Part shown: piece after piece, positions 28,395 through 39,084 of the stretch | How the letters are laid out: every line of letters begins with the position of its first letter | Numbering within the stretch: the stretch's first letter is position 1 | Assembly: GCA_019321725.1 (NCBI GenBank) | Contig: CM033124.1 | Location: 15,182,868 to 15,246,867, forward strand | DNA: 64,000 bases | Source of the DNA: Paulownia fortunei | Lineage: Eukaryota; Streptophyta; Magnoliopsida; Lamiales; Paulowniaceae | Reading direction: 5' to 3' | Notes under the pieces: generated by a model | The model's input: the letters and a program-made list of their open reading frames with translations, nothing else | What the model was told of the DNA's origin: nothing | The model's database searches: none | Made by a program: the position numbers and the translations under genes

Positions 28395-30094
28395 TCAGTA
28401 TTTGCAATTACCATAACCTGAAAAATCACAAGACAAAAAACCAAATTAAAACCCCCCAAAACAATCAACTTTCAAGCATTAAGACCTTCACACATTACAC
28501 TTATATGAACAATTGAAAAAATTGCAAAAAATTAAACAAATGAACATACTTGGATCCACAGTAGTGACTGCACCAGTTTGCTCAAAATTACAATCAAATG
28601 GATTCCTCCTCCCCATGGTCTGATAGTACTTATTCATGGCGCAGGCTGCGTGGGCCCGAACCGTGCTTGGATAAAAAGACGGCCCGCCTTCTTGAATCGG
28701 GCCGCAGTCCAAGCCCAAACCACACACATAATCAAGATTCCTCTGTAATGCCTCATCCACTGGCACCTTGTTTGGGCAGACAGTACCAAAGTTGTTGTGT
28801 TTGGGGCCTAGGTTTCTTGCCTGGTGTTACAGTTTGTTTACCCTGCCAGACCCAAATACTTCAACAAAAACCCATCAAGAATATGCAACAAAAGGATCAA
28901 CAAACATGTACTACAAGCACTATGTTGAATTTTCTTGGCAGCATTAGCTACCATTGGCTTGAGAATTCCTATTTTATAGACAGGCGTAAAGTCCGGCTGG
29001 AACAATCCAAAGTTCCTCTCGCATGTCGGGCCGGGCTTTAGATCCTCATTAAAGAGTGCAAAAATGTATGTCTCAAATGTTCTGTTAGGCATGAGTGGTG
29101 TCCCAATGCCTGATGTCACATGTTGCATTAGTTTCCTGTTGTATTCTGCTGCACTCTCTGCATCAACCCCTGTTTGCCCTGTATCCCCTTTGGAGGGCCA
29201 ACCGGTTTCGGCTATAGCGATGTCGATATCCATAAAACCGAGGCGTTTTATGGCTGAAAAGACAGCATCCAGCTGCCCATCCAGCATGTTGGCATAGGTG
29301 AGCTTGGTGTTCTCATCAAACACCCCAATATTAGGCCTAAAGAGCGCGTAATCTAATGTACCTTCAGAGCAGCCGAAGAATGGGTATGGATTGATCATGA
29401 AAGGGGAATCAGTGGCTTTTAAGAAGCCAAGGAGTGGTTTAAGGATATAAGTATCATAGCCCTGCCTAAACTTTCCAGTTGAAGGGGGACTCGAGCTTGA
29501 TAGTATGCCTAAAGAGTGTGGGGTTGAGATCTTGATTTTGTGGTCCAAGGACTCTCCAACTAAGGCAGTGTGGAGGGCCTGCATTGCAGGAACAAGATTT
29601 GAGATCAAAAGCTTGTTTGCAGTGGAAAGCACTTCGTTTCCAACCAGTATTCGGACTATGTTTGTTGCATGAGCATGTGGCACAATGTTGGTTTCCACCC
29701 ATTGTTGGGCAAAATTTAACTTCGTGAGCTGTGGGATTTGGTCATTGGGTATGGTGACCGTGATGGCAATCCCAGTGTGCGCAAATGCTCTTAGCATTTC
29801 TGGGTTGGCATCAAAGAATCTAACACGGTTGATAATGGTGGAGTCCATTAAAAAATGAGCGACTTGTGCTGGTGGAGGGAGGTTGTCAGCCACCGTGCCA
29901 TAGTTCACGCCGATTAATCCCTCCACACCTGCAATGAAAAATTTAAATTGTTTAGCTAGCTAGATAGTCGTGTATATGTAATTTCATGAAGGTTGTATGA
30001 AGGCATGCATACCTTGGGTGTGAATGGACACTAGTAGAAGCAACACTAATCCTGTGATTCTAAAAACCAAAGGGATCAAAAGTTTTTTCTCCAT
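28395..30094 (-). CDS. Glucan endo-1,3-beta-glucosidase (GH17) with X8/CBM43 domain, frameshifted in X8
   Basis: Secreted beta-1,3-glucan (callose) hydrolase. Exons: 30013-30094, 28952-29928, 28550-28842, 28395-28417. Residues 1-27 are a signal peptide (LVLLLLVSIHTQ). The GH17 barrel follows; the catalytic pair is visible as VGNEV (acid/base Glu, about residue 126) and IAETGWPS (nucleophile Glu, about residue 268). The family blocks PYPFFGCSEGTLDYALF and GTPLMPNRTFETYIFALF are intact. The third exon starts a linker and then an X8 domain (LWYCLPKQGAS). One extra C on the + strand at 28757/28758 shifts the frame, so the unedited reading stops at 28753-28755 after 382 aa. The other frame continues as normal X8 (DEALQRNLDYVCG...DCGPIQEGG) and ends DPSYGNCKY. 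Exon lengths sum to 1375, one more than 458 codons. The catalytic domain is unaffected; the glucan-binding domain would be lost unless this is a sequencing error. Confidence 0.9.
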
Positions 30095-32050
30095 TATTTC
30101 TGTGAGGAGGTGACTGTTAAGTGATCAGTGACTTGAAGTTAGCCATGGAAAAAGAAGAAGAGTGCATATAGGAGATACTTTTCTTTGTGTTAGGGAGTTC
30201 TTGGAGGAGAAAGATAATTGAGTGTGCATTCAGCAAAAGAATAATGAGGGCTTGGTGGAAACTGCTTTAGCCTTTAGGGAACAGTAGCTAAAAGTGTTTC
30301 TTATTTCAAAGCAGAAGAGAAAATACAAAAGGAGTTCATGTAGTTTAAATAGTATATACAAACTTTATCTTATCAAACTTCTCCTTGAAATTGAGAAACA
30401 GTGGACTGTTCATTTACATCCAGAGAGTTCATCAATTTTTTTGACATAATTTTGAGGCATAAATCAATTTGACATAGAGATAAAATGATTCATGTATTTG
30501 ATAAATTATTTTTCAGATTTTTTTTCTATATACAGCATAAAATTTACACTCAAAATATGGAAAAATACTTTCCCTATACGGTCGATGATGAGAATTATGT
30601 TATATCAACACAATGTAAATTATACTATTAGTGTGATATGATATGATTTTCATCGTTTGATATGAAAACACCCGTTGTGGATAAAAATTATATCAAAATA
30701 TGTAGCAAAATATGAAAAAAAAAGTAATTCGAGGCAGTTTTAAATTATTGTAAACAACAAAAATGTAAAATGAAATACTTACCAACCCTTGGTCCTTGAA
30801 GATTGACACTTAAGGAGAGTTATATCGCTAGGAGAAAATGGGGTAGCTGCATTTTGCAAATAAAAATAAACCCTCCAGTTTTAACATTGCTTGCCCAAAT
30901 GAGCATCTCAGAAGCAGAAGCACCAGCATTTTTAAAACCTTTTTTATCCACAAAACAAGAGTCCAAAATTGAATAAATTATACTCCTAATTTGCTTTCTG
31001 CATGCCCTTTTGGAATACTCATTTGAGCAAGAAATATTATATGGAGGATTGAAGCTGTGAGCACATACATACTCTCTCCCTCTCTCTCAATCTATGCATC
31101 TAACAATGAAAGCTACCTATCTATCTATCTAACAGTGAAACTCTTGGACATGTACAAGGTTTTGGTCATACTATATATAGCAGAAAATGAGCACAAGAGT
31201 AGGTGCACAACTAGGGTTTGGTAGAAAAACCAACCTTTCTCTTGTCTCAACTCTAGCCGCGCATTAATTTATCCGAAAAATAACATTTATATACTTACAA
31301 TATCTTTCTTTTTTCATTACAAGTCTCCCAAACACAACGAAAAAATGCCCTTGAATTTTAATTAGGTAATCTTAATCTATTGTTACTCAATAGCTGTAGT
31401 TCAAATAACCATATTCAGCAAATAATGGAATATTAGTAGAACTGTGGTGTGGATTGATGGGCTGGGAAGATAGGAAAGTTGGTTATGGGGATGTGGAAGG
31501 ATATGGAATTTTAGTTCTTATCAAGAATGGCAGTTAAAAATCATGAGCCAACTACTTAATTTGCCAACCCTTTAGAGGTATATTTGTTTGGTGACTGACC
31601 CCGTGCAAGGCCACTCATGGGGGTTGGGTGAGTTGTGTTCTTAAGGGTATCAATGATAGGTCATATTTCATAGGAGGGTATTTTGGTAAATTGATATCAA
31701 CCATTAATTTCGTGTCGAATGTGGGTAATAAAATTCAGGGAATAAAGTGTAATATTTACTTGAATATTATTAACATGTCAACTGTTCTCTCAATTTCAAT
31801 TTAACATATATTTTAAAAATATTTTTTTAGTATAATTATATACTCAACCTATTAACGACTTTTAAGCAATCTATAAAGCGTTTGCAGTGATTTTGAAATC
31901 TTCTTCTTTTCTAACAAATTTCATGAAATTCCCTCTCTTACATATGTAAATATTGCAGCAATATGCGGTGATTTACTGTAAATGAATGAGACAACCGAAA
32001 GTGATCGAAAAAAATTGGGAATTTTTAAGGTACAAAGTTGAATAAAAAAT
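30095..32050. other. Glucanase upstream region, no gene
   Basis: 5'UTR and promoter of the glucanase at the left, then AT-rich intergenic DNA with a (CT)/(TATC) simple-repeat patch at about 31075-31135. No gene, RNA or mobile element recognised before the tRNA. Confidence 0.5.
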
Positions 32051-32121
32051 TGCGCATCCGGGGAATCGAACCCCGGTCAGTACCGTGGGAGGGTACTATG
32101 ATACCACTACACCAGATGCGC
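32051..32121 (-). tRNA. tRNA-Gly (anticodon CCC)
   Basis: The minus strand folds as a full cloverleaf of 71 nt: acceptor stem GCGCATC/GATGCGC with discriminator A, short D arm (TGGTGTAGTGGTA, the plant/animal A-box type), anticodon stem GTACC/GGTAC with loop CTCCCAC giving anticodon CCC, and T arm CCGGGGTTCGATTCCCCGG (B box). No intron. It decodes GGG. A T-rich stretch downstream on the minus strand can serve as the Pol III terminator. It is a nuclear tRNA, standing alone between the glucanase and the lumenal protein gene. Confidence 0.96.
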
Positions 32122-32667
32122 TTAACATTGTATTAACTGTGCAAGCTATAATTAACAAGTTTTATATTATATTTTTCGAGTCTCAAAATATTAATAAATT
32201 TTTTATTCTACTCTAATTTAAAATTAATTGATAATAAAACAAAAGTAAAATCATACCCACCTCAAGACCCATTTAGTCAGGTTTGAACCCATACGAAGGT
32301 TCGACTTTGAACTCACCCCATAATAATAATAATATAGATTACATGTATATATACCTAGAATATTAAATTAAAATCATCCATAAAAGTTAACTATTCCAAT
32401 AGTGTTATTGGAAAGTACCACAAACCACAATTTTTTTTTTTAACAACCAGCTAGGCTGCCAGGTGATACCTTTGACAAAGCACAATCTTCAACAAGCATC
32501 ACTACTACTTCATCCAAATAAAAAGGTTTCAAAACCTTTGACAAAAAAAAGTACAACCACCAACAAGAACATTTCATTTTTCCTTTACTGATGTACAACC
32601 AGAATTTGGTCGGGGTGGTGAAGAACTAAAGACAGAAAAGAAAGAAATTCAGAGCAACAAAAAGGAG
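32122..32667. other. 3' flank of the lumenal protein gene
   Basis: Probably 3'UTR of the minus-strand pentapeptide-repeat gene in its right half; AT-rich intergenic in the left. Nothing else seen. Confidence 0.5.
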
Positions 32668-34831
32668 TTATCGGCATCCCAAGTTAGCTCTTTCTTCATC
32701 ATTAATAGTCTTATTGACACACAGCTTCTGGAGATCGATGTAACCAATGATGGTGTCCTCAAAGTCTGCATCTTGAAGTTGAGCATCGTCGAAGGTGGAT
32801 CCTGATAGGACAGTGTTCTTAAAAACAGCTCCCTGGAGATTGGCCTTCCCAAAATTCACACGGTCCAAAACAGCATTGGAGAAGTCCGTGCCTGCAAGAA
32901 ACATCAAGAAAGTTTTTCAGTGTGGAAAGAGCTCTAAGTTACAGTAAATGCAGCACTGTAAAGATAGATAGACAGCTTAATAAAGTATAGTGCAGAGAGA
33001 CTTTAGCATCTTCAGCAAACCCTTTACATAATCGGTTATCTTATGTGTCTTATATAAATGCAAACCAAGTAATGTGTAGACATCATCCTAAATTAGTTGG
33101 AACGGTACAAGAACCAGTGACACCATCCTCAATTTGCAAATATGAATTACATTGCTGAGACATTTTAAAAATGTTCTTTTATGACTCTGGCCGATGAGTT
33201 CCAAGATAAGAATTATAGAAGCAGAAAATATGCTTAATGATTTTCTTTTTCTTTTTATTTTATTTCTTTCCCAAGATGGCTACTTTAAACAGAACTTGGC
33301 CAGTATTAATCTGTTGTTTAAGTTGATTAACATTCCTTTAGTTTGAGAGGCGGAGGGGGCAGGTTGATGCACAAAAGTTACAGACCTTTGTTCCCTTATT
33401 AATTGTGATGCGATCCACTTAAGTGGTCCTAAAAAATTTCCTCCTGCTCTGTTTAATCATATATTCTCACCGTCACCCATAAAACCACATTTTGACTGAT
33501 CCAGGATCCACCAACCCCAAATCCATAGCATGCTTTACAATATGTTAGTCATAGGAATACCAAAAAACAAGCTTACTACTCCAGTATCCAATTATATTTA
33601 GTTCTAGCTTCCAATTATACTCGTCTTCCTTGATGGAAGTCACTGAATTACTCAAAACAACCCCACCCCGCAAAATTTTTGCAAAAATGGACATGATCTC
33701 CTATCAAAAAGAATAAAAACTATTAAAAGGGCACAAACTTTAAGAAAAACATTACCCTTAAAACTAGCTCCAACAGCATAAGCCTTTGACATCACCACTT
33801 CAGACATATCTGCCCCATCAAACTTGGCATCCGACATGAGGGCCGCAGCCAAAGACTTCCCCTTGAGGTTGGACTTCTCATTCGTGTAATCACAAAATCG
33901 AAGATCAAGTGGTTTATCATAAACCCCATTTGCTTGACCAATTGTATTACCAACAAATGCACGCTCACATCTATTTGGCTCAGTTGACAAGGGAGGCAGC
34001 CTCTACAGCAGAAACCACAAGAAAATTTTAAGTACTAATTAATCAAATAAACATTATGCTACACTTAATAAAGATCAGCTCGAATTTTGTATATGAGCAT
34101 TTCAGAAATGAGAAATTCAACAATCGTGGAGAGAGTTAAATGGCATTGAAACAAACTCGAGTAAGATTGTCATCAAACTTTGTACCTAAAAATCTGCAAT
34201 CTTTCGAACAAAAAAGATTATGCAACAAAAGGGTCCCTGAATCTTAGCCTGATTATCAGAAATTACAATTGCTTGTATTAGTTTGAGCATTTCAAAAATG
34301 AGAAAATTAACTACCATGGAGAGAGTTAAAAATTGCACAATAACAAACTCAAGTAACTAAACTTAAGCCATAGATTTCTATAACTAGAAGATCGATTTTC
34401 TGAAAAAAGAAAGATCATGGAACAAAAAGGGTTCTTGAATCTTGACCTGATTTGCAGCAATCACAGGTGAAACAGCAGTCACAGCCCAAACAGCAAGAAT
34501 CCCACAAGCTACATTCCTAAGTTCCTTAAACTGGGACAAACTTTCTACAGATTTAGAACCATCCCTTGTAGCTGCATAGAAATTTTGGCATGATTGAACA
34601 TTAAATACTCATTCTCAGCAACTAAATCAAGAAAAAATCCTATGTGAACATATTGAGTAAAGCCAGAAAAAATAAAACAGTGTAGCTGAAAAATAATGTA
34701 TACTTACAAGAACATCTTATTTGGGTTGGCAAGTGAATATTTTGAAGAGTGGATGTAGCATATTTGTGTTTGGTTGAAAAATTCCCAAAAGAGAAAGCCC
34801 TTTGTTGCAGAGGAATGGAGAGAGTTGCCAT
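32668..34831 (-). CDS. TL17: Thylakoid lumenal 17.4-kDa-type pentapeptide-repeat protein, 239 aa
   Basis: Nuclear-encoded protein of the chloroplast thylakoid lumen; its biochemical role is not established. Four exons: 34708-34831, 34447-34571, 33756-34002, 32668-32891 (720 nt). Start is the ATG at 34831 (MATLSIPLQQRAF). Residues 1 to about 60 resemble a Ser/Thr/Lys-rich stroma-targeting peptide; then comes a hydrophobic lumen-targeting segment (LRNVACGILAVWAVTAVSPVIAA) ending in an Ala-x-Ala-like cleavage site before NQ. The mature part is a run of pentapeptide repeats (A/C-D/N-L/F-x-x), for example AKFDGADMSEVVMSKAYAVG and AVFKNTVLSGSTFDDAQL, which fold as a right-handed beta helix. The architecture matches Arabidopsis At5g53490, whose chromosomal neighbours are also neighbours here. 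Confidence 0.93.
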
Positions 34832-34874
34832 TGTTTTCACTTGTATGTGGGTTTTGTTTTGGAGTCATTGGTTA

Positions 34875-34915
34875 CTTATCCGACTCCTGACAGACTATCT
34901 CTGTCTGACGTGGCA
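34875..34915 (-). promoter_or_regulatory. Candidate light-response boxes of the lumenal protein gene
   Basis: Within 85 bases upstream of the start codon the minus strand has TGCCACGTCA (ACGT core, G-box-like, 34906-34915) and GGATAAG (I-box-like, near 34876). Such pairs are common in promoters or leaders of photosynthesis genes. A TATA-like ATAAATA lies further upstream (near 34936), so the boxes may sit in the 5'UTR. Confidence 0.35.
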
Positions 34916-35639
34916 ATATCCTCTCCTTCTTGATATTTATGAAGTAATAGAGGGTCTTTTTAAGTAATGAAATTTAAATGATAAAAAAATTTAGCATGTC
35001 TTTTAATTTTTATGAATCATTAATACACACTTAATGTGTATTATTATTATTTTAAGAAAATATTGATATTAATTATAATAAAAAAATTAATATTGATCAT
35101 TTTAAGTAATGAAATTGATTAAAAAACATATCAAATATTATTTTAAGTTTTTATGATGCAAAAAGGATCTAAATTAGGGATAAGAAACACTCCAAATTAT
35201 TAATCAATCATGTAAAGATATTGAGAATGGATTATTAATATGACTTATATTCTATCAAAATGAGGTAAATGGTTACTAAAAAAAATTAAAATAAGGCTAG
35301 CTCGGCTAACATTACTTTTTATTTATCTGATATTAATTTATTTTTATTTGGTTTGTATTTGGATAAACGATTATCAATTCTATTTATTTATTGGCATATA
35401 ATCTTATTTAAAAAAGTAGCACCAATAAAAAGAAAAATTCAAACAAATGAATTGAACATTTAGATTCCAATCATAAATGAAAATAAAAATAAAAACATAT
35501 TTTTTAAAATTAATAGAAGACACGTCAACCAAATAAATTTGTTTCATTGACCCACAAAAGAAGATTGTCCTCCCTTTCTCTCTCTAGGAATTCTCCATCG
35601 CTCAAAATTCTCAACAAACCACCTAAAGAAAGCAAAGCG
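34916..35639. other. Divergent intergenic region between the lumenal protein gene and the small acidic protein gene
   Basis: Very AT-rich; probably holds both promoters. The 5'UTR of the right-hand gene probably begins near 35550 (CT-rich tctctctctaggaattc). Confidence 0.45.
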
Positions 35640-35918
35640 ATGGAGAATACCAACGGAACGGCGTCGTACTACGAGAAAATGGACGGCCTCGCGCGGTGGT
35701 TCGGCACGAGCGTTGCGGCGGCGTTCTTCGCCTCGCTTGAACGGTGCTCATGCGTCAACCTCGAGACTGACGGCGAAGACGAAGAGGAGGCGCACGATCG
35801 TCCTCTGATGCTCACCGATCTCCACTCCGTCAATTCCACCGCCTCTTCTTTCACTGCCGCTAATCGCATTGGGAATGTGAATAATTCTCCCTCCGCCGTT
35901 GAAAATCTCCCCGTCTGA
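35640..35918 (+). CDS. Small uncharacterised plant protein, 92 aa, intronless
   Basis: Single-exon ORF beginning [21 protein letters not shown] recognise the N-terminal pattern ([31 protein letters not shown]) as that of a small uncharacterised plant family, but know no function. Residues about 24-32 (SVAAAFFAS) form a short hydrophobic segment, followed by CSC and an acidic stretch ([12 protein letters not shown]); the tail is Ser/Asn-rich. The exon is strikingly GC-rich (gcgtcgtactacgag, gcgttgcggcggcgttcttc) compared with its AT-rich flanks, which supports real coding. The ATG at 35640 is chosen because the conserved region starts just after it. An upstream in-frame extension to 35547 is leader. 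Confidence 0.75.
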   Translation: MENTNGTASYYEKMDGLARWFGTSVAAAFFASLERCSCVNLETDGEDEEEAHDRPLMLTDLHSVNSTASSFTAANRIGNVNNSPSAVENLPV

Positions 35919-38099
35919 TCGCGATCCTGATCTGTGGTCAGTTTAAAAAATCAATTTATCCTTTTATTTTATGCGAATACTTTTGTCTGTATTTTTTATA
36001 TTTTTTGTCTGATCGTGTGTGTATTTTGGTGAATTTGGGTATCTTGTTGATTTTGGAGTTCGTTCTGGGAAATTAGGCAATTTTAGCGTGATTGAGAAAG
36101 GGAAGTTTGGGGATTTGGTCTCAAATTGTGGAAATTAGGGCTTTTCAATTTTGAGTACTGTTGTGTTAGTGGCTTTCTTATTATGTTGTTGTGCAAGCTT
36201 GTTAATGCCTCTATTCATCTCCCGTGATTGGTGTCCAGCTTGTTTTTCAAATTTATGTGAACAATGGTGTTCCCTAGCTTGTCTTTAGCATTTTGAAAAT
36301 TCTCTAGTTAGCTCCAGATGTAAACATGACCATAAACTATCACTGAAGTCCGAGTATGATTTTCCATGTACTTTGGATGAGTTTGGAATAAATGCTGGCC
36401 GATTGTTTGACATGATATACAAATGCAATGGAAAATTTCATGCCACTAATTGGGTAGTGCCCAAATAAGTATATAGGTGATTAGTTGTGTCCATTATGAT
36501 GAAATATCACAATGTTGATCGAAACTATTTACAACACCACTTACTATTACCCAGTTGGATGTCATGGAATGTGCGGAATGCAACTATGAAATCCACCTTG
36601 CATTTCTGGATGCTCCCAAGTTGGCTTGGCTTAAGCTCAAGGTGAACTCAGCCAGTTGAATTAAAATGAGTTTTTTGTTTTTAATTTCCCCCTTCAAGAC
36701 TTGAATTTGGGCTCTTCTTTTTTTTTTTTGTTTTTTTGTTACCTAAATTTCAAGATTGGTTTAAAAATTGAGTATGAGCTCTAATTTGAATTCAAGCTTC
36801 TTTTTTTTTTTTTTTTTACTGAAGGCTTTAACATAACAGTTGTTTATCATCATTTCAGTTCTCAGGGAGTTTTTTTCTATTTGTAAATTTTGTAAATAAT
36901 AACATTCATTTGTTCTTTTATTAATTTGTGCTAAATGCACATTTATAACACTTAAAAAAAAAGGGTTGAAAGCAATATATCAGCTTGACGTGGAAAATGG
37001 AGAAATGTGTAATTAGATCCAAAGAAATAGAGGAAAAAAGTTGGCGAATATATTGTTTTATGGCATGATCTTATTTCTAATATTGCTGGTGCTTATATAG
37101 GTCAAGTTCTGTACTTATGTTCGGTTTGAGTTTTAGTCTGCGAATTTTTTGGTCCGGTTTGAATTCATATTTGAAAATTATTAAGTCGAGCTAGGTTGTC
37201 GACTTTGTTTAGAATGCTATCGCACAATAACTCAACTGCAATTTCGAATGTGTCTGGCAAGTTATTTTCCAAACAGTTTCAAGATAGTTTTTAACCTTAA
37301 GAAATGCTAAAATGCAGTTCTAATTTTACTCTTTATCTTTGGCCTATTGATCCCCCCAAAAAGGGTAGAGTGAAGAAAACCCTGCAATAATAACGTAATT
37401 CATTTTATCAGTAACATTAACAATGTGTTGTATTTTAAAACCATTAACATGTTTAAGCTTGATTTGAATTTCTTATTGAGCTTACAAATATATTTAAGTC
37501 GATTTTTCAACTAACCAAATCTTATACTACGCATTAGTTGAGGGCTCAAATGACTTGATTTATTTTATACATAGTAATACTTCTTAGTTTATTGGGGTCA
37601 ATTTGACCAATTTGAAAATGAATAAATAGAAATTTATTCAAATTTGATTTGTTAAGTTTATAAATTAAACTTAGATTAGGTTATCCTGCTTGACATCAAA
37701 TCAAATTCGAAAACCTTGATATATTCTTCACCCTATCAATCCTTTTTCGGTAACAGCAATTGGAGGATTTTAATCACTTATGCCAATCCAATCTCTTTTC
37801 AGAATTCAGCAGCAACTCATCAAGATTTTCAATTCAATTAATGATCTATTTAAAACTATTTTCCTTACATCCATGGGTTCATTTTTTTTCTTGCCAAAAT
37901 TTACTAATCCATATGTGGTAGGAAAACAGAGAGCCCAAATGTGCAAACTCAGGTTTGTTAGTATTTGGTAATTATTTTTCTATTTAAAGCGTACAAAGTT
38001 GCAAAAAGTATGCACTGGAGAAACTAGTCAATCCTGTACAATACTAAGTGAAGTGACTAACATCTATTTACACATATTTATCTCTCACCAGAAGAACAA
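35919..38099. other. Intergenic, AT/T-rich, no gene
   Basis: 3'UTR of the small protein at the left, then T-rich DNA with poly-T tracts (36716-36740, 36801-36820). Phrases such as ggtccggtttgaattc and aagtcgagctagg near 37100-37200 look like decayed transposon debris. No ORF with a family match. Confidence 0.45.
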
Positions 38100-38107
38100 A
38101 AATTTTA

Positions 38108-39006
38108 TCAACTCTTATCAGTCCCTACACTGTTACTGAATCGTCTCAGTGCAAAAAAAGTTGTTAACCAGTCTCCATAACGGGGAATGAGCCATGAACC
38201 ATTAATCGATCCATCATAAAGTGTAACTCTGCAGCGGCGGGAACCAAATGTAGCATCCCATAAGCCAGCCAACCCAGCTTTCATGCTCACAGACGAAATC
38301 AAGAGCCATCCACCAGAGCATGGCCATCCTTCAGGCAGGAGCAGCAATCTTAGCCATAATAGGACTTCATATAATTAGCAATAGAAACTAAAGGATTTGA
38401 TTTGACGTTCAGCAGGGTCGTCTGCCCCTGGCCTTGTCCATCTCTGGTTTCTTCCGGATCAGAACAGTAGACACGTAACTCAAATCATTCAGACCAGCAA
38501 ACAAACCATAAAGATGGCATTCCCCACTATTTTCCTCAAAACAAATTTCGACCACTGGCCCTGCAGAGTCTCCCGAGTCCCACCTCAACGAACAAATGGA
38601 AGAGATTTGTTGAGGTCCCATGAACCTCCATCATGCACATCAATCTCAAGCCAACCTCTCCTAACTCAACTCCATTTTTTCCTTTCTGGGCCAGCAGCTT
38701 AAAAAGAACTTCATGAATAAACGAACGAAAGAATCATCATATAATTAATCTGAGTAACCACATTGCCGATAAGGCCTTACTTCAGCAATTCTTGATCTGG
38801 GGCTGTCACAATTTGCACATTTGCTTCCTGCCAACTGTCATTGCCCATCCAAACTTCAATAGGTGTGCAGCATTTGAAGGGACCAAATGGATCACAATCC
38901 TCCCAGTGTACAGTAATTTAAGGGATTGGGTCCAGCCAACAGTTCCAATACTGCCAAAACTGGCTTTCTGTGCCAGCCTAGCATGCAATGAATTTGCAAC
39001 ACACAC
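38108..39006 (-). pseudogene. Degenerate coding relic, family not identified
   Basis: Downstream of the WD40 gene the minus strand shows protein-like pieces in changing frames: PFGPFKCCTPIEVWMGN and ANVQIVTAPDQELLK (about 38780-38905), GWLEIDVHDGGSWDLNK then WDSGDSAGPVVEICFEE and YGLFAGLNDLSYVSTVLI (about 38440-38660), and GLWDATFGSRRCRV then YDGSINGSWLIPRYGDW (38108-38290). G+C content is above the flanks. A splice-like donor (CTGAA|gtaagg) and acceptor (gagttag|GAG) can join the first two pieces, but the next join needs a frameshift across an in-frame TGA. It could be a decayed gene, a 3'-truncated duplicate or part of a long 3'UTR. I do not recognise the family. Confidence 0.35.
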
Positions 39007-39084
39007 CGCTACGCTGCATCACTTTCAAAAGCTGCCTTTGAAAAGAGATCATATCCAAATTTTAAATGGTTTGGTCGCCTTGTC

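Noticed and set aside
28598..29041. 147-codon plus-strand ORF over the glucanase
   Set aside because: Antisense to the GH17/X8 exons and their intron; no recognisable domain.
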